DNA of 33,925 bases from Flavobacteriales bacterium (GTDB lineage: Bacteria > Bacteroidota > Bacteroidia > Flavobacteriales_E > Vicingaceae), in the NCBI GenBank assembly GCA_015075325.1, contig JABTUP010000029.1, positions 1 to 33,925 of the forward strand. Reading direction: 5' to 3'. Shown piece by piece: positions 33,871 through 33,925 of the stretch. Numbering within the stretch: the first letter of the stretch is position 1; each line of letters begins with the position of its first letter. A program made the translations under genes and the position numbers. The notes under the pieces are model-generated. The model was not told the DNA's origin and ran no database searches. It worked only from the letters and a program-made list of their open reading frames with translations.

Positions 33871-33925
33871 GTTCTAAAATTAGAAGGAATTACGAATGTA
33901 AAGAAAATCTGCTTTCAAATAACCT

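Overview
The window is AT-rich bacterial DNA that looks like a chromosomal segment of the phylum Bacteroidota, probably a Flavobacteriales-like lineage. The evidence is a secreted protein with a type IX secretion (T9SS) C-terminal sorting domain, a TonB-dependent receptor paired with a DUF4249-type lipoprotein, an ExbB/ExbD/ExbD cluster, a bacterial GH3-family protein, many short lipoproteins, few strong Shine-Dalgarno sequences, and recurrent TAnnTTTG (-7-like) motifs just ahead of genes. No rRNA, tRNA, CRISPR array or prophage was seen.

Layout. 1-2120 (+): an ExbB (cut by the window edge), a four-helix membrane protein and two ExbD proteins, ending in a strong hairpin terminator. 2298-5924 (-): a very large membrane histidine kinase. 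6080-9260 (+): TonB-dependent receptor plus DUF4249 lipoprotein, the outer-membrane side of what ExbB/ExbD energise. 9306-10545 (-): two lipoproteins separated by a 158-bp nested inverted repeat. 10571-13080 (+): LuxE-like acyltransferase/synthetase, a lipoprotein, a large palindrome, and purine nucleoside phosphorylase. 13142-15008 (-): rbfA, a LolC/E-like permease and a tiny lipoprotein. 15086-17356 (+): an MsbA-like ABC exporter followed after 3 bp by an IS200/IS605-type Y1 transposase. 17357-17935: a non-coding zone with hairpins and a 130-bp tandem repeat array. 17936-19580 (-): HflX GTPase and a small membrane protein. 19725-24695 (+): two secreted amidohydrolase-family proteins with an ORF6N-domain gene between them. 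24701-30083 (-): a tightly packed cluster of GH3, two methyltransferases, free methionine-(R)-sulfoxide reductase and an Ig-like-domain lipoprotein. 30337-33870 (-): a 14-repeat FG-GAP/VCBS surface protein with a T9SS sorting domain.

Most genes are housekeeping or typical Bacteroidota envelope functions. The least explained material is non-coding: the 130-bp tandem array with apparent base-pair-preserving changes beside the Y1 transposase, the 158-bp nested palindrome at 9859-10016, and a four-unit heptamer repeat inside the signal-peptide coding region of the gene at 23397. I see no clear-cut new multi-gene system. The transposase/hairpin/repeat-array unit is the best candidate for something not yet described.
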